Source: Candidatus Poseidoniaceae archaeon | GTDB taxonomy: Archaea > Thermoplasmatota > Poseidoniia > Poseidoniales > Poseidoniaceae | DNA: 55,062 nt | NCBI GenBank assembly: GCA_949373265.1 | Contig: CASICT010000017.1 | Span: 1-55,062 of the forward strand | Direction: 5' to 3' | Part shown: positions 7,474-15,722 of the stretch, piece after piece | Layout of the letters: each line of letters starts with the position of its first letter | Position numbering within the stretch: the first letter of the stretch is position 1 | Translations under genes and position numbers: made by a program | Notes under the pieces: generated by a model | The model's input: only the letters and a program-made list of their open reading frames with translations | Databases searched by the model: none | What the model was told of the DNA's origin: nothing

Positions 7474-8658
7474 ATGAGTTCCTACTTGGACCGTATCGGC
7501 GCCGGCCTCATCCTCAATAGTCCAGAGGTTTTTGGTTTCGACTTCATGCCAGAACTTTTGGTTGGCAGAGAAGATATTCAAAGAGAACTTGCTGCTATAT
7601 TCAGTAGTATAGCACACCCCGAAGGAACAGGTAGAGCTGTTGTAACAGGGCCTGTCGGTTCAGGTAAAACCGCTTTAGTAAGGCGCTTTTGTGACGACAT
7701 CTTAAGACATCTAGATGGTAAAAGAAACATAAAAAGAGTTCATGTAAATTGCCGAAATGCAGCTACTGCTTCTAGAGTAATGCAAAAAATAGTCCAAGAA
7801 TTAGACCCAGGCCACCCCGATAGAGGGCTGGGTGTTGGAGAATTACTAACAAGCCTCAGAAGAATGATGCAAAGTGACAATGCACATTTAATTGTGGTAC
7901 TGGATGAAGTTGACCATCTTTTGCGACAATCTGGAGATGATGTAATTTACAAATTGATGAGAATCGATGAAGATAGAGATAAGGCTGGAACATTATCACT
8001 TATTTTGATTAGTCAAGAGCAAATTCTTGATTTACTTGAAGGTGCTGTAATTTCGAGAATGGGAAGAACAAATCATATTCGGATGCCACCATATGATGAA
8101 TCTGGTTTGTTTAAAATCGTGTCACAGAGAAGGGATTTAGGATTAGTTAATGGCTCCTGCCCTGATGATGTATTGAATTTGATAGCCCAAGCAGCAGCTC
8201 CTTCAGGGGATGCTCGACAATCGATTGAATTGTTAGAAGGCGCTGCTAAAAGAGCCGAAACTGCAGGTCGGTCTCTGATTGAATCAAAGGATGTTCAAAG
8301 AACAGTGGTAACTATGCCAACAAATGTTGATTCTATGAATATTGAAGAAATACCCCCTCATGCTATGTTGATTTTGATCGGGATATGCCGTAGACTCAAG
8401 CGACAGGAAAATGTAACTAGTGGCGAGTCCGAAAAACTGTATCATGTTGTTTGCGAAGAGTATGACCAAGAACCAAAAGGTCACACTACATTTTGGAAGC
8501 ATCTCAAGCGTCTGGCGCAAGAAGATATCATCGTAACTCGTACGGACAAATCTGATGTCGGAAGAGGCAGAACACAACACATCTCAATGCCCCATATGCT
8601 GCCTAGTGACGTTGCACGGCGCTTAGAAACACTGATTCCCACAAGACTGCGTAGGTGA
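7474..8658 (+). CDS. orc1: Orc1/Cdc6 replication initiator
   Basis: A 394-residue AAA+ protein matching archaeal Orc1/Cdc6. The P-loop GPVGSGKT is at residues 59-66 and the Walker B box 'LIVVLDEVDHLL' at about 138-149. Sensor-like 'LSLILISQEQ' and the lid region 'APSGDARQSIELLEGAAKRAE' (about 246-266) follow. The C-terminal part (about 290-394) is the winged-helix DNA-binding domain with 'TTFWKHLKRLAQEDIIVTRT'. It binds origin repeats and recruits MCM. Archaeal initiators often lie next to their origin, but the 54-bp upstream spacer here holds only one short palindrome and no AT-rich unwinding element, so I do not call an origin. Confidence 0.92.
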   Translation: MSSYLDRIGAGLILNSPEVFGFDFMPELLVGREDIQRELAAIFSSIAHPEGTGRAVVTGPVGSGKTALVRRFCDDILRHLDGKRNIKRVHVNCRNAATASRVMQKIVQELDPGHPDRGLGVGELLTSLRRMMQSDNAHLIVVLDEVDHLLRQSGDDVIYKLMRIDEDRDKAGTLSLILISQEQILDLLEGAVISRMGRTNHIRMPPYDESGLFKIVSQRRDLGLVNGSCPDDVLNLIAQAAAPSGDARQSIELLEGAAKRAETAGRSLIESKDVQRTVVTMPTNVDSMNIEEIPPHAMLILIGICRRLKRQENVTSGESEKLYHVVCEEYDQEPKGHTTFWKHLKRLAQEDIIVTRTDKSDVGRGRTQHISMPHMLPSDVARRLETLIPTRLRR

Positions 8659-8732
8659 AAGAAGAATTTTTGTTCGCACAAAGGGCCTAAATACCCGTCC
8701 TATGTCGGCAGGCTGCTCAAAGAGTTGATACC

Positions 8733-9215
8733 ATGGCAGATACAACATTCGTCGCAGTAGTCAATGACACAAATCCCGCTAACGGCGGCCAATCTCACAA
8801 CATGACTGTGAGTGGAAATAACCTCTCTCAATTCCTCGGTAGGAAAATAGGAGATGTTGTTGATGGAATATTCGTTGGAGAAGGTGAACAAACCCTCGCT
8901 GGATACAAATTAGAGATTACCGGCGGCTCCGATAAAACAGGAACTCCAATGCGCTCAGATTTGAGTGGAGGAGTTCGCCAATCTGTTCTAGTTACACAGT
9001 CTACTGGTTTCAAAGGCCACAGTCTTGTCCATAAGACAAAAGGTGGCGAAAAGAAGAGATTCCGCTACAAGCCAGATGGAATGCGCAAGCGCAGATATTT
9101 CCGTGGCAACACAATCACACAAGATACTCGCCAGATTAACCTCAAAGTTGTAGAGGCTGCTAACAAGAGTCTTACAGACATCCTCGGAGCAAGTTCAGAG
9201 GAGAGCAGTGAGTGA
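8733..9215 (+). CDS. rps6e: 30S ribosomal protein S6e
   Basis: The 160-residue protein shows the S6e core: 'LGRKIGDVVDG', 'YKLEITGGSDKTGTPMRSDLSGGVRQSVL', 'GMRKRRYFRGNTITQDTRQINLKVVE'. It has a short Ser/Glu-rich tail (ASSEESSE). S6e is a small-subunit protein found in archaea and eukaryotes only, which supports the archaeal assignment. It is followed after 42 bp by aIF2-gamma, the usual archaeal gene order, so the two are probably co-transcribed. The ATG is preceded by weak purine sequence. Confidence 0.96.
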   Translation: MADTTFVAVVNDTNPANGGQSHNMTVSGNNLSQFLGRKIGDVVDGIFVGEGEQTLAGYKLEITGGSDKTGTPMRSDLSGGVRQSVLVTQSTGFKGHSLVHKTKGGEKKRFRYKPDGMRKRRYFRGNTITQDTRQINLKVVEAANKSLTDILGASSEESSE

Positions 9216-9257
9216 AGCCGCGAGGCTGATCTCTGAGTAACCTGGAGGAAAGGAAGC

Positions 9258-10496
9258 ATGGTACGTAAGCTTCCTGCTCAACCAGAAATCAATATTGGAC
9301 TAGTAGGTCACGTAGACCACGGTAAGACAACTTTGACTCAAGCACTATCCGGAGTTTGGACAGATACCCACTCCGAAGAGAGAAAGCGCGGTATTTCGAT
9401 TAAGTTAGGATACGCAGATACTGCATTTTACAAAACTAGTAAAGGAGAATACTACGCTACAGGTCGTAAGCCTGGAGGCGCAAATGATGACATTACTGAA
9501 CTTCAGAGAGTTATCTCATTCGTTGATGCTCCAGGACACGAGACATTGATGGCGATTATGATAACTGGTGCTAGTATCATGGATGGAGCAATGCTGATGG
9601 TAGCTGCTAACGAATCATGCCCACAGCCTCAAACACGTGAACACTTGATGGCACTCGAAATTGCAGGCATCAACAATATTGTAATCGTTCAAAATAAAAT
9701 TGACCTTGTCAGCCGAGAACGTGCCCTTGAATCACATGCTGAAATTCAAGCATTCCTTGAAGGTACAATTGCTGAAAATGCTCCTATCATTCCAGTTTCG
9801 GCTCACCACGACGTGAACCTAGACATTCTAATTCAAGCGATTGAATCCACTATACCAACGCCAGACCGTTCTAAGGATTCTAGAGCAATTATGCATGTGG
9901 CACGCTCTTTTGACATTAACAGACCTGGAACTAGGCCTACTAAACTTCGTGGAGGAGTAATAGGCGGCAGTATTGTTGAAGGTGAATTCAAGATTGATGA
10001 TGAAATTGTCATAGGCCCTGGAAGAAAAGTCGAAAAAGGTAACAAGTTTCACTATGAACCAATCCACTCTAAGGTCTCAAGTATGCAAGGAGGAGGACTA
10101 AACTTAGAGCACATGCATGCAGGTGGCCTGTGTGGAATGGCAACACCTCTAGACCCTGCGATTACAACAGCAGATAATTTATCAGGTCAAGTTGTTGCTA
10201 GAGTTGGAGATCTTCCTGAAATTCGTGAATCGGTTAATATTTCTATTAGTTTGATGAAGAACATGGTTGCTGGCGAAGGAGATGATGCATCTCCAATCAT
10301 GCCACTCCGCCCTAATGAAATGTTAATGGTCAATGTTGCAACGGCTACAAGCGTAGGTGTTGTATCCAATACTGGAAAAGGTAAAGCAACTTTGAAACTA
10401 CGCTTACCAATCTGTGCTGATGAAGGACAAAGAATCTCTCTTTCTAGAAGAGTTGGTTCTCGATGGCGATTAATCGGCCATGGAACCATCGAGTGA
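9258..10496 (+). CDS. eif2g: Translation initiation factor aIF2 subunit gamma
   Basis: A 412-residue GTPase with G1 'GLVGHVDHGKTT' (about residues 13-24), a G3 'DAPGHE', and G4 'VQNKIDL'. The switch region 'RKRGISIKLGYAD' is the distinctive aIF2/eIF2-gamma sequence. It lacks the zinc-knuckle Cys cluster seen in many archaeal homologues: the region after 'DTAFYK' reads 'TSKGEYYATGRK' with no cysteines. In the aIF2 trimer it binds GTP and initiator Met-tRNA and delivers it to the small subunit. A strong GGAGGAAAGG ribosome site lies 6-15 bp upstream of the ATG. Confidence 0.96.
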   Translation: MVRKLPAQPEINIGLVGHVDHGKTTLTQALSGVWTDTHSEERKRGISIKLGYADTAFYKTSKGEYYATGRKPGGANDDITELQRVISFVDAPGHETLMAIMITGASIMDGAMLMVAANESCPQPQTREHLMALEIAGINNIVIVQNKIDLVSRERALESHAEIQAFLEGTIAENAPIIPVSAHHDVNLDILIQAIESTIPTPDRSKDSRAIMHVARSFDINRPGTRPTKLRGGVIGGSIVEGEFKIDDEIVIGPGRKVEKGNKFHYEPIHSKVSSMQGGGLNLEHMHAGGLCGMATPLDPAITTADNLSGQVVARVGDLPEIRESVNISISLMKNMVAGEGDDASPIMPLRPNEMLMVNVATATSVGVVSNTGKGKATLKLRLPICADEGQRISLSRRVGSRWRLIGHGTIE

Positions 10497-10501
10497 TTTC
10501 T

Positions 10502-10864
10502 ATGCATCGCATACTGGTGGATGCCTGCGGCTGGGCCGCAGTCGTCGAAGCCGGTATCAATATCGATAAAGCACTGTTAGATTGTGCAGGAACTAAAGAA
10601 TTAGCAATTGTTCCAAATGTAATCACTGAACTTGAAGCCTTGGAAGACCGTAAATTAATGATTCCAATGTTAATTACAAAAGCTAAATTGATGAATCCTC
10701 CTAAGGACTCTGGAAATCACACAGATGACCAATTGTTGCTCTTAGCAAAAGAAAATAATTGGCCGGTTCTAACCGTTGATACCGAATTAAAAAGACGTCT
10801 TTCTCAATCCAACATATCATGGATTGAAGTCAGTGGTCGTTCACACCTAAGGCTAGTTGGTTAG
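10502..10864 (+). CDS. PIN-domain protein (Fcf1/VapC-like nuclease fold)
   Basis: The 120-residue protein starts best at the ATG at 10502, 5 bp after the aIF2-gamma stop, giving 'MHRILVDACG', the usual first strand of PIN domains with its acidic residue. Other conserved acidic positions are Glu in 'VITELEALE', Asp in 'HTDDQLLLLAKE' and Asp in 'VLTVDTELKRRL'. PIN domains are Mg2+-dependent RNases. The position directly behind aIF2-gamma is conserved in many archaea, which suggests a role in rRNA or translation quality control rather than a toxin; no antitoxin gene sits beside it. Confidence 0.87.
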   Translation: MHRILVDACGWAAVVEAGINIDKALLDCAGTKELAIVPNVITELEALEDRKLMIPMLITKAKLMNPPKDSGNHTDDQLLLLAKENNWPVLTVDTELKRRLSQSNISWIEVSGRSHLRLVG

Positions 10865-10910
10865 TGCATGCCGGAGTATAATTGATATATGTAAATTAAA
10901 ATACCAATTT

Positions 10911-11306
10911 ATGGTACGAGAGAATACATTACCTCACACAGATATAAATCTCAATTCTAAAGAGATGGTTGACTTGTTGGTTTCATTAGGCACTGAATTG
11001 AATACGGCCAAAACAATGATTTTTCTTCACGCCCATGGCCCGACATCTTCAAGCCATTTACAGAAGCACTGCGAAATAAGACAGCCAGATGTTAGTGTTG
11101 CAATAAATCAATTGAATAAATTTGATCTGATTCAAGTAGTTTCATCTCCAAGTGGAGGCAGAGGAAGACCATCTCACACATATGAATTATCAGTTCCTCT
11201 AGATGAGGCATTGGAGCCATTTAGAGAGCAAGCCATTGTTCGACTTTCTAAAATACAAACTGAACTAAATCGCCTTGCAGAATTAACAGAATCTAGCAAG
11301 AAATGA
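10911..11306 (+). CDS. Winged helix-turn-helix transcriptional regulator
   Basis: The ATG at 10911 gives a 131-residue protein. Residues about 20-90 form a winged-helix domain: 'TAKTMIFLHAHGPTSSSHLQKHCEIRQPDVSVAINQLNKFDLIQVV', then a Gly/Arg-rich wing 'SPSGGRGRPSHTYEL'. A C-terminal helix follows that may dimerise. The pattern fits the MarR/TrmB/ArsR-type archaeal regulators, but I cannot name a subgroup or target. It follows the PIN gene after 46 bp and converges with the DUF357 gene, leaving one base between stops. Confidence 0.8.
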   Translation: MVRENTLPHTDINLNSKEMVDLLVSLGTELNTAKTMIFLHAHGPTSSSHLQKHCEIRQPDVSVAINQLNKFDLIQVVSSPSGGRGRPSHTYELSVPLDEALEPFREQAIVRLSKIQTELNRLAELTESSKK

Positions 11307-11307
11307 T

Positions 11308-11604
11308 TCAAGGTAGCGTGAATAGGACATCATCATCATGCCCGTCCAGCAGCCTTAACTTCACACCCGCATCAATCCAAGCATGAGCATAGTTAATGGC
11401 TCCAAATGCTCGCACATAATCTCCTTTGTCCATGAAATGTTGAGCGTCACTCGAATAATCATCAGCCATTCTCATCATGACCAGAAGTTGTTTATTCTCT
11501 TCAGTCCCTTCTTCATGGATTGGAGTCGCTTTAGCCCTCGCTCTTTTTGTCAGGCCAAGATAATGGCTCAACTTATCCTTTGTAACCGTATCATTGAGTT
11601 CCAT
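11308..11604 (-). CDS. DUF357 family protein
   Basis: A 98-residue helical protein with the archaeal DUF357 signature near the end: 'DYSSDAQHFMDKGDYVRAFGAINYAHAWIDAGVKLRLLD'. It is the third gene of a minus-strand run behind the AAA+ protein and the propeller protein; its ATG (11604) directly abuts the propeller gene's stop at 11605. DUF357 has no established function; the helical repeat-like pattern suggests a small binding module. Confidence is in the family, not in a role. Confidence 0.85.
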   Translation of the reverse strand: MELNDTVTKDKLSHYLGLTKRARAKATPIHEEGTEENKQLLVMMRMADDYSSDAQHFMDKGDYVRAFGAINYAHAWIDAGVKLRLLDGHDDDVLFTLP

Positions 11605-12633
11605 TCACTCACCTCGTTGACGGGATAGTAGGCGATTAACATCTGTCGAACGACCAAGAGATTGGTATAGATCAATCGCTAATGAAATACGACCTTCTTC
11701 TTCTGCAATGCATGCTCTCTTGAAAATAAGTCTCCTCTCATCCCAATCGCTAGCAACCTTTGCTTCGGCAACCATCTTCTGTAATTCTACTCTTCGTAGT
11801 TGTGATAATTCAGGTGATTGCCACAGCCTAACTAATCCATCACGCTTGATACTGGCCATTGTATCTGCAGCTAACCCAATTAAGAAATCACCTAAGTCAG
11901 CATTTGCTGACTCAAGGGCTATGTCTTCAGTCATACAGTGTAGGCTACCATCTATCGATAGAATCCACCAACCATCTCCTGCTCGATGTGAGGACAGCGG
12001 TTCGAGAGAACGCGTGTCGATTGTTTCTAGGTTGTCCCACCCGTATGGATGCGGTGTTCCCTCCCACAACATTCCGTCAGCAGATTGCAGAAGTATACGG
12101 CCACCCGACATACGACTCACCCAAGACCATACTCGATCTTCAAGTAATCTCTGTGAATCTTCATTAGCTAATCTAGCGCAACGTAACTTTCCATTGTCAT
12201 CTTGCCACATTAGGTGTTCTCTATCGAACCAACCAACCAGTCTTCTAACACCGCCTACCTCTAAGCGCTTTAGCCCCCGTCCCTCTTGGTTGAAGACGTG
12301 TAATTGACCTTGACGGCACGAAAGTACCCATCCGCCCCCTGGACGGGCCAAAATATCACTGAAGCCCCCCGTAGTAGAACGGCCTTCGTCGATTTGTGAA
12401 CCGTCGCTAGCTCGTAAAAGATGGAATCCATGTCCACTGAGCACGCCGATTCTGCCTGAATCATGAGCAGCAGCGTGAACTCTGAAAGGGAGAGCACGAC
12501 GCCAGCGGTGATTATTTTCTTCGTCTAATAGGATAATATCTAGTCCGGTTGAAACAAAGAGTTCCCCTCCTACACTGCAAGCCGTCGATATCTGATTTGG
12601 GGCTTGCCAAGATCTTGAAACAGACCAACTCAT
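11605..12633 (-). CDS. Beta-propeller protein with C-terminal helical (TPR-like) segment
   Basis: The 342-residue protein begins at the ATG at 12633, which overlaps the upstream AAA+ stop as ATGA and has GGAGG upstream, so translation is coupled. From residue about 10 to 280 there are repeated short beta units ('ELFVSTGLDIILLDEENNHRW', 'GRIGVLSGHGFHLLRASDGS', 'GGWVLSCRQGQLHVFNQEG', 'DGWWILSIDGSLHCMTED', 'DTMASIKRDGLVRLWQ') typical of WD/PQQ-like blades; about six to seven. Residues about 285-342 are helical with 'KVASDWDERRLIFKRACIAEEEGRISLAIDLYQSLG', like one TPR hairpin. No signal peptide, so it is cytoplasmic. Probably a scaffold for its AAA+ partner. Confidence 0.75.
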   Translation of the reverse strand: MSWSVSRSWQAPNQISTACSVGGELFVSTGLDIILLDEENNHRWRRALPFRVHAAAHDSGRIGVLSGHGFHLLRASDGSQIDEGRSTTGGFSDILARPGGGWVLSCRQGQLHVFNQEGRGLKRLEVGGVRRLVGWFDREHLMWQDDNGKLRCARLANEDSQRLLEDRVWSWVSRMSGGRILLQSADGMLWEGTPHPYGWDNLETIDTRSLEPLSSHRAGDGWWILSIDGSLHCMTEDIALESANADLGDFLIGLAADTMASIKRDGLVRLWQSPELSQLRRVELQKMVAEAKVASDWDERRLIFKRACIAEEEGRISLAIDLYQSLGRSTDVNRLLSRQRGE

Positions 12634-14213
12634 ATGCTCGCCTCCATCATTCCCCATGCGACCAATTGGGCACGGGCGTCGTTGGTTATTTTGAACATTC
12701 TAGTTCTTCCTTTTTGCTGAACAGAAAGTATTCCTGCTCTATAGAGCCGGTTACACATCTGAGACATTCTCGGTCTTCTAACTTTTAATTTATCTTGGAG
12801 CCGGGTATCTGAAGGCGAAAACTCTCGGTCTGAGCCTACCTCTATCAGTATCGCCTCGCCGCGTGATAAGTTTCGTAAAGTTTGGATATCCAATGGATTA
12901 CTTTCCTTTTGACCTATTACCGGTCTCCTAATTGCAGATAGCAAATCAGCAATACCTACTCCCTCTGGAACTCTTAATGCCTTCAACAATTGTCCAAATA
13001 GCCCTTCAACATCTCCTAGAGGTTCATTTTGGGGCGCATTAAGAGATTCATAGGAATAATCAGCCTCCTCAGAAACATACGGTTGGTCCTCTATTTCTTC
13101 TTCATCCTCCACTTCGGCTACAGTTTCTGTAATTAGCACCGCTCTAGGAACATCTGCAACCCACAGGCTGTTTGGATCAACACCCACTGGATCTGGAGGT
13201 GCATTCGATGCTGCTTTCTTGTCGAATGGTGGATTCTCTTGCTTGTTTACCCTATTTCTTGCAGCTAATGCTCCAAATCCACCCAAAGATGGCAAAGGGG
13301 CAGGATAAGAGTCTCTAACAGGCTCTTCTGCTAACTTCTCTAAATCTAGATCAAACCCAATCGAGATTTCTTGGTCCAATTTGGCTTCCGATTCATAGAC
13401 GACATTAGTTTCAGGCAACGGACTTACAGGGGTTAGAGTAGATTCTTCTAGCGATGATTCGAACTTCAGTTCCCTTGGGTTGGCCCTTTCGTCGTCGATA
13501 AGGTCACGCATTACACGCATTAACTTGGAAGGTACCCCGTTTGTTTTTTCGATAAGATAGTCGAGTGCGTCTTCTGGAATAGTCCAGTCAATCTTAGAGG
13601 CACTAGCAACTCGGGATTCGCAAAGAAGTTTGATGTTGTGCCTCTCCAATGGTTTGATTATTTCAAAATGGTCGAACTGGCCAACTAATGATTCGGGCCA
13701 CTGAGCACGTTGTTCGGTTGATAAAACAACTACTACCATAGCCTTTAATCGCTCTAATGGTGAAATCAGATTTGCACTAACATCGGCAAGAGACTTACCA
13801 TCTGCATTAGAATAATCAAGTGTGATCAGAGGCAAAGGCCCTTGGATTTCACTAGTTGCGTCTACTAATCGTGAAACTAGTTCTTGGGTAGTCGAAGGGA
13901 TTTCAAAACCAATCAGTGAACCATGTATCTCGTGAAGTATTCGATGAGCGTGTTCTTGTGAGGGAAACATGTCTAAGTGGACCGATTTACCAGCCTCCTC
14001 AGAAACGCAACGAAGTAGGGATGTCTTGCCAGAACCAGTTTCCCCAATCAATAAAATGGTACGTGTATTTCTGGTCTTCAAAAACCTAGCCCACCTAGCA
14101 GTTACATCTTCACGGCCTGCAAGAAGATTAGATTGTCCCTTCTCAAGAGGCCTAGCCTGGAATGGATTCTCCCTAAGGGCGGGAATACCGAGGACAGGAG
14201 TATTTTCACTCAT
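12630..14213 (-). CDS. AAA+ ATPase with long linker and C-terminal winged helix (Orc/Cdc6- or STAND-like)
   Basis: Starting at the ATG at 14213 the protein has 527 residues. The N-terminal ATPase resembles Orc1/Cdc6 and related AAA+ proteins: 'NPFQARPLEKGQSNLLAGRE', Walker A GETGSGKT (57-64), a Walker B-like 'LPLITLDYSNAD', and a lid 'YLIEKTNGVPSKLMRVMRDLI'. The Walker B box lacks the usual DE pair (LDYS), so ATP hydrolysis may be weak or absent. Residues about 265-395 are acidic and probably disordered. The last 80 residues ('LQDKLKVRRPRMSQMCNRLYRAGILSVQQKGRTRMFKI') form a winged helix. It heads a three-gene run with the propeller and DUF357 genes. Role unknown; a DNA-bound scaffold or regulator is likely. 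Confidence 0.7.
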   Translation of the reverse strand: MSENTPVLGIPALRENPFQARPLEKGQSNLLAGREDVTARWARFLKTRNTRTILLIGETGSGKTSLLRCVSEEAGKSVHLDMFPSQEHAHRILHEIHGSLIGFEIPSTTQELVSRLVDATSEIQGPLPLITLDYSNADGKSLADVSANLISPLERLKAMVVVVLSTEQRAQWPESLVGQFDHFEIIKPLERHNIKLLCESRVASASKIDWTIPEDALDYLIEKTNGVPSKLMRVMRDLIDDERANPRELKFESSLEESTLTPVSPLPETNVVYESEAKLDQEISIGFDLDLEKLAEEPVRDSYPAPLPSLGGFGALAARNRVNKQENPPFDKKAASNAPPDPVGVDPNSLWVADVPRAVLITETVAEVEDEEEIEDQPYVSEEADYSYESLNAPQNEPLGDVEGLFGQLLKALRVPEGVGIADLLSAIRRPVIGQKESNPLDIQTLRNLSRGEAILIEVGSDREFSPSDTRLQDKLKVRRPRMSQMCNRLYRAGILSVQQKGRTRMFKITNDARAQLVAWGMMEASI

Positions 14214-14320
14214 AGTACTCAGTTGAATTAACCGGGTATATGATGTTTCAGTCAAATGCTTAGCCGCACAGGCCCGTTAAGACGCGTTGAAAGATTAACG
14301 ATGGACTTGATTTTTAGGCT

Positions 14321-14368
14321 AATAACGCTTAGTTAACGCATCGTTAACGCGTTAGGCGAAGCGTTAAC
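14321..14368. repeat. 11-bp phased GTTAACGC repeats in a divergent promoter region
   Basis: The spacer between the AAA+ gene (minus) and HMG-CoA reductase (plus) holds AATAACGC at 14321, GTTAACGC at 14332 and GTTAACGC at 14343, each exactly 11 bp apart, then the inverse GCGTTAAC at 14361-14368. Weaker related words (CGTTAA 14275, GCGTTGA 14284, ATTAACG 14294, GCGTTAG 14349) extend the cluster. One-turn spacing means all copies face the same side of the helix, as with cooperative protein binding. Could be an operator array or initiator-type iterons. Confidence 0.65.
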
Positions 14369-14424
14369 TCGTCGGTTTCTTCATCAAGTAGAAACCACTC
14401 GCTTCAACCGGAGGAACATGAGTC

Positions 14425-15720
14425 ATGCCAATTGATGACAGCCGCCTTTCAGGCTTCTTCAAACTCTCAGTGGAGGAAAGAAGATCTAAAGTTGCACTAT
14501 TGGCTAATCTTTCCCAAGATGATGTGAATGCATTGTCTATGCACGGGGAATTAGACGAGGAAGCTGCAGATCGCATGATAGAGAATGTAATTGGCACGAT
14601 GTCACTACCAGTAGGCATAGCAACTAATTTCGTCATCGATGGCTCACCATATCTAATACCATTCTGCGTAGAGGAGTCCAGTGTTGTTGCTGCAGCCAGT
14701 AATATGGCCAAAAGGTGTCTAGTCAAAGGCGGATTCAAGACATCTAACGACAAACCGATAATGATTGGTCAAATACAAGTTCTTGGACTTGAAGATACAG
14801 AAGCAGCAGGAGAAGCCATTCTTACCGCTAAATACGAATTGATGGCTATGTGCAATTCATTGCCCTCGACTATGATAAAACTTGGCGGAGGGTGTAAAGA
14901 CATCCAGGTAAGAAATATCGATTCTATGTCCGGACGTATGTTGATTATTCACCTATTAATTGACACAAGAGATGCCATGGGCGCTAATGCAGTCAACACA
15001 ATGACTGAACTAATCAGTGGTAAAGTCGAGGAAATAACAGGTGGAAGAGTTCACCTGAAGATATTATCCAATCTAGCATCAAATCGTTTGGCCCGAGTGG
15101 AAGCCACATTTACCCCCGAAGAGATTTCAGAAGACGGTAGTAGAGAAAATGGGAGTAAAGTCATCTCTGGCATCCTTGAAGCGCACCATTTCGCAATGGC
15201 CGACCCATACAGAGCAGCTACCCATAACAAAGGCGTCATGAACGCAATTAGCGCAGTAGCATTAGCTTGCGGACAAGATTGGCGTGCTATTGAAGCGGGA
15301 TGTCACGCATGGGCTGCGGTAGAAACGGGAGATTACAAGTCAATGACAAGATGGCATCGTGACGATAATGGTAACTTAGTGGGTAGTTTAGCAACACCAA
15401 TGGCTGTTGGAATCGTAGGTGGAGCATCCAGAGTCCACCCGGTAGCGAGAGCAAACCTTGCAATACTCGGTGTTGAAAGTGCGCAGGAACTGGCAGGAAT
15501 TATGGCCGCAGCAGGCCTTGCACAGAACCTTGGAGCAATGAGGGCCTTGTCTACTAATGGAATTCAGGCAGGTCACATGAAACTCCATGCAAGAAATATG
15601 GCAGTAAGTGCTGGAGCAATTGGTGATGAAATCGAAAGAGTAGCCTCGATTGTAAATTCACAAGAAGGCCCTGTAACTCAACAATTGGTCAAAGACACTC
15701 TAGAGAATATGAGGAAATGA
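14425..15720 (+). CDS. hmgA: HMG-CoA reductase, class II type
   Basis: The 431-residue enzyme reduces HMG-CoA to mevalonate, the committed step to archaeal isoprenoid lipids. Visible family marks: 'ENVIGTMSLPVGIATNFVIDGSPYLIPFCVEESSVVAAASNMAK' with the catalytic Glu (about residue 80), 'DTRDAMGANAVNTMTE' (catalytic Asp-bearing box uses DAMGANAVNT), 'ATHNKGVMNAISAVALACGQDWRAIEAG', and 'GHMKLHARN' with the catalytic His near the end. The NFxIDG and DAMGANAVNT forms are class II (Pseudomonas/Archaeoglobus type) rather than the class I form of most archaea. GGAGG is 10 bp before the ATG. Confidence 0.95.
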   Translation: MPIDDSRLSGFFKLSVEERRSKVALLANLSQDDVNALSMHGELDEEAADRMIENVIGTMSLPVGIATNFVIDGSPYLIPFCVEESSVVAAASNMAKRCLVKGGFKTSNDKPIMIGQIQVLGLEDTEAAGEAILTAKYELMAMCNSLPSTMIKLGGGCKDIQVRNIDSMSGRMLIIHLLIDTRDAMGANAVNTMTELISGKVEEITGGRVHLKILSNLASNRLARVEATFTPEEISEDGSRENGSKVISGILEAHHFAMADPYRAATHNKGVMNAISAVALACGQDWRAIEAGCHAWAAVETGDYKSMTRWHRDDNGNLVGSLATPMAVGIVGGASRVHPVARANLAILGVESAQELAGIMAAAGLAQNLGAMRALSTNGIQAGHMKLHARNMAVSAGAIGDEIERVASIVNSQEGPVTQQLVKDTLENMRK

Positions 15721-15722
15721 AT

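Noticed and set aside
10502..10864. PIN protein as a VapC toxin of a toxin-antitoxin pair
   Set aside because: No antitoxin gene is upstream; it follows aIF2-gamma by 5 bp, an order conserved in archaea for a housekeeping PIN protein.
11708..12307. A 199-codon plus-strand open frame opposite the beta-propeller gene
   Set aside because: It has no domain signature, is Ser/Arg/Pro-rich as expected of an antisense shadow, and the minus-strand propeller gene with its coupled start explains the region.
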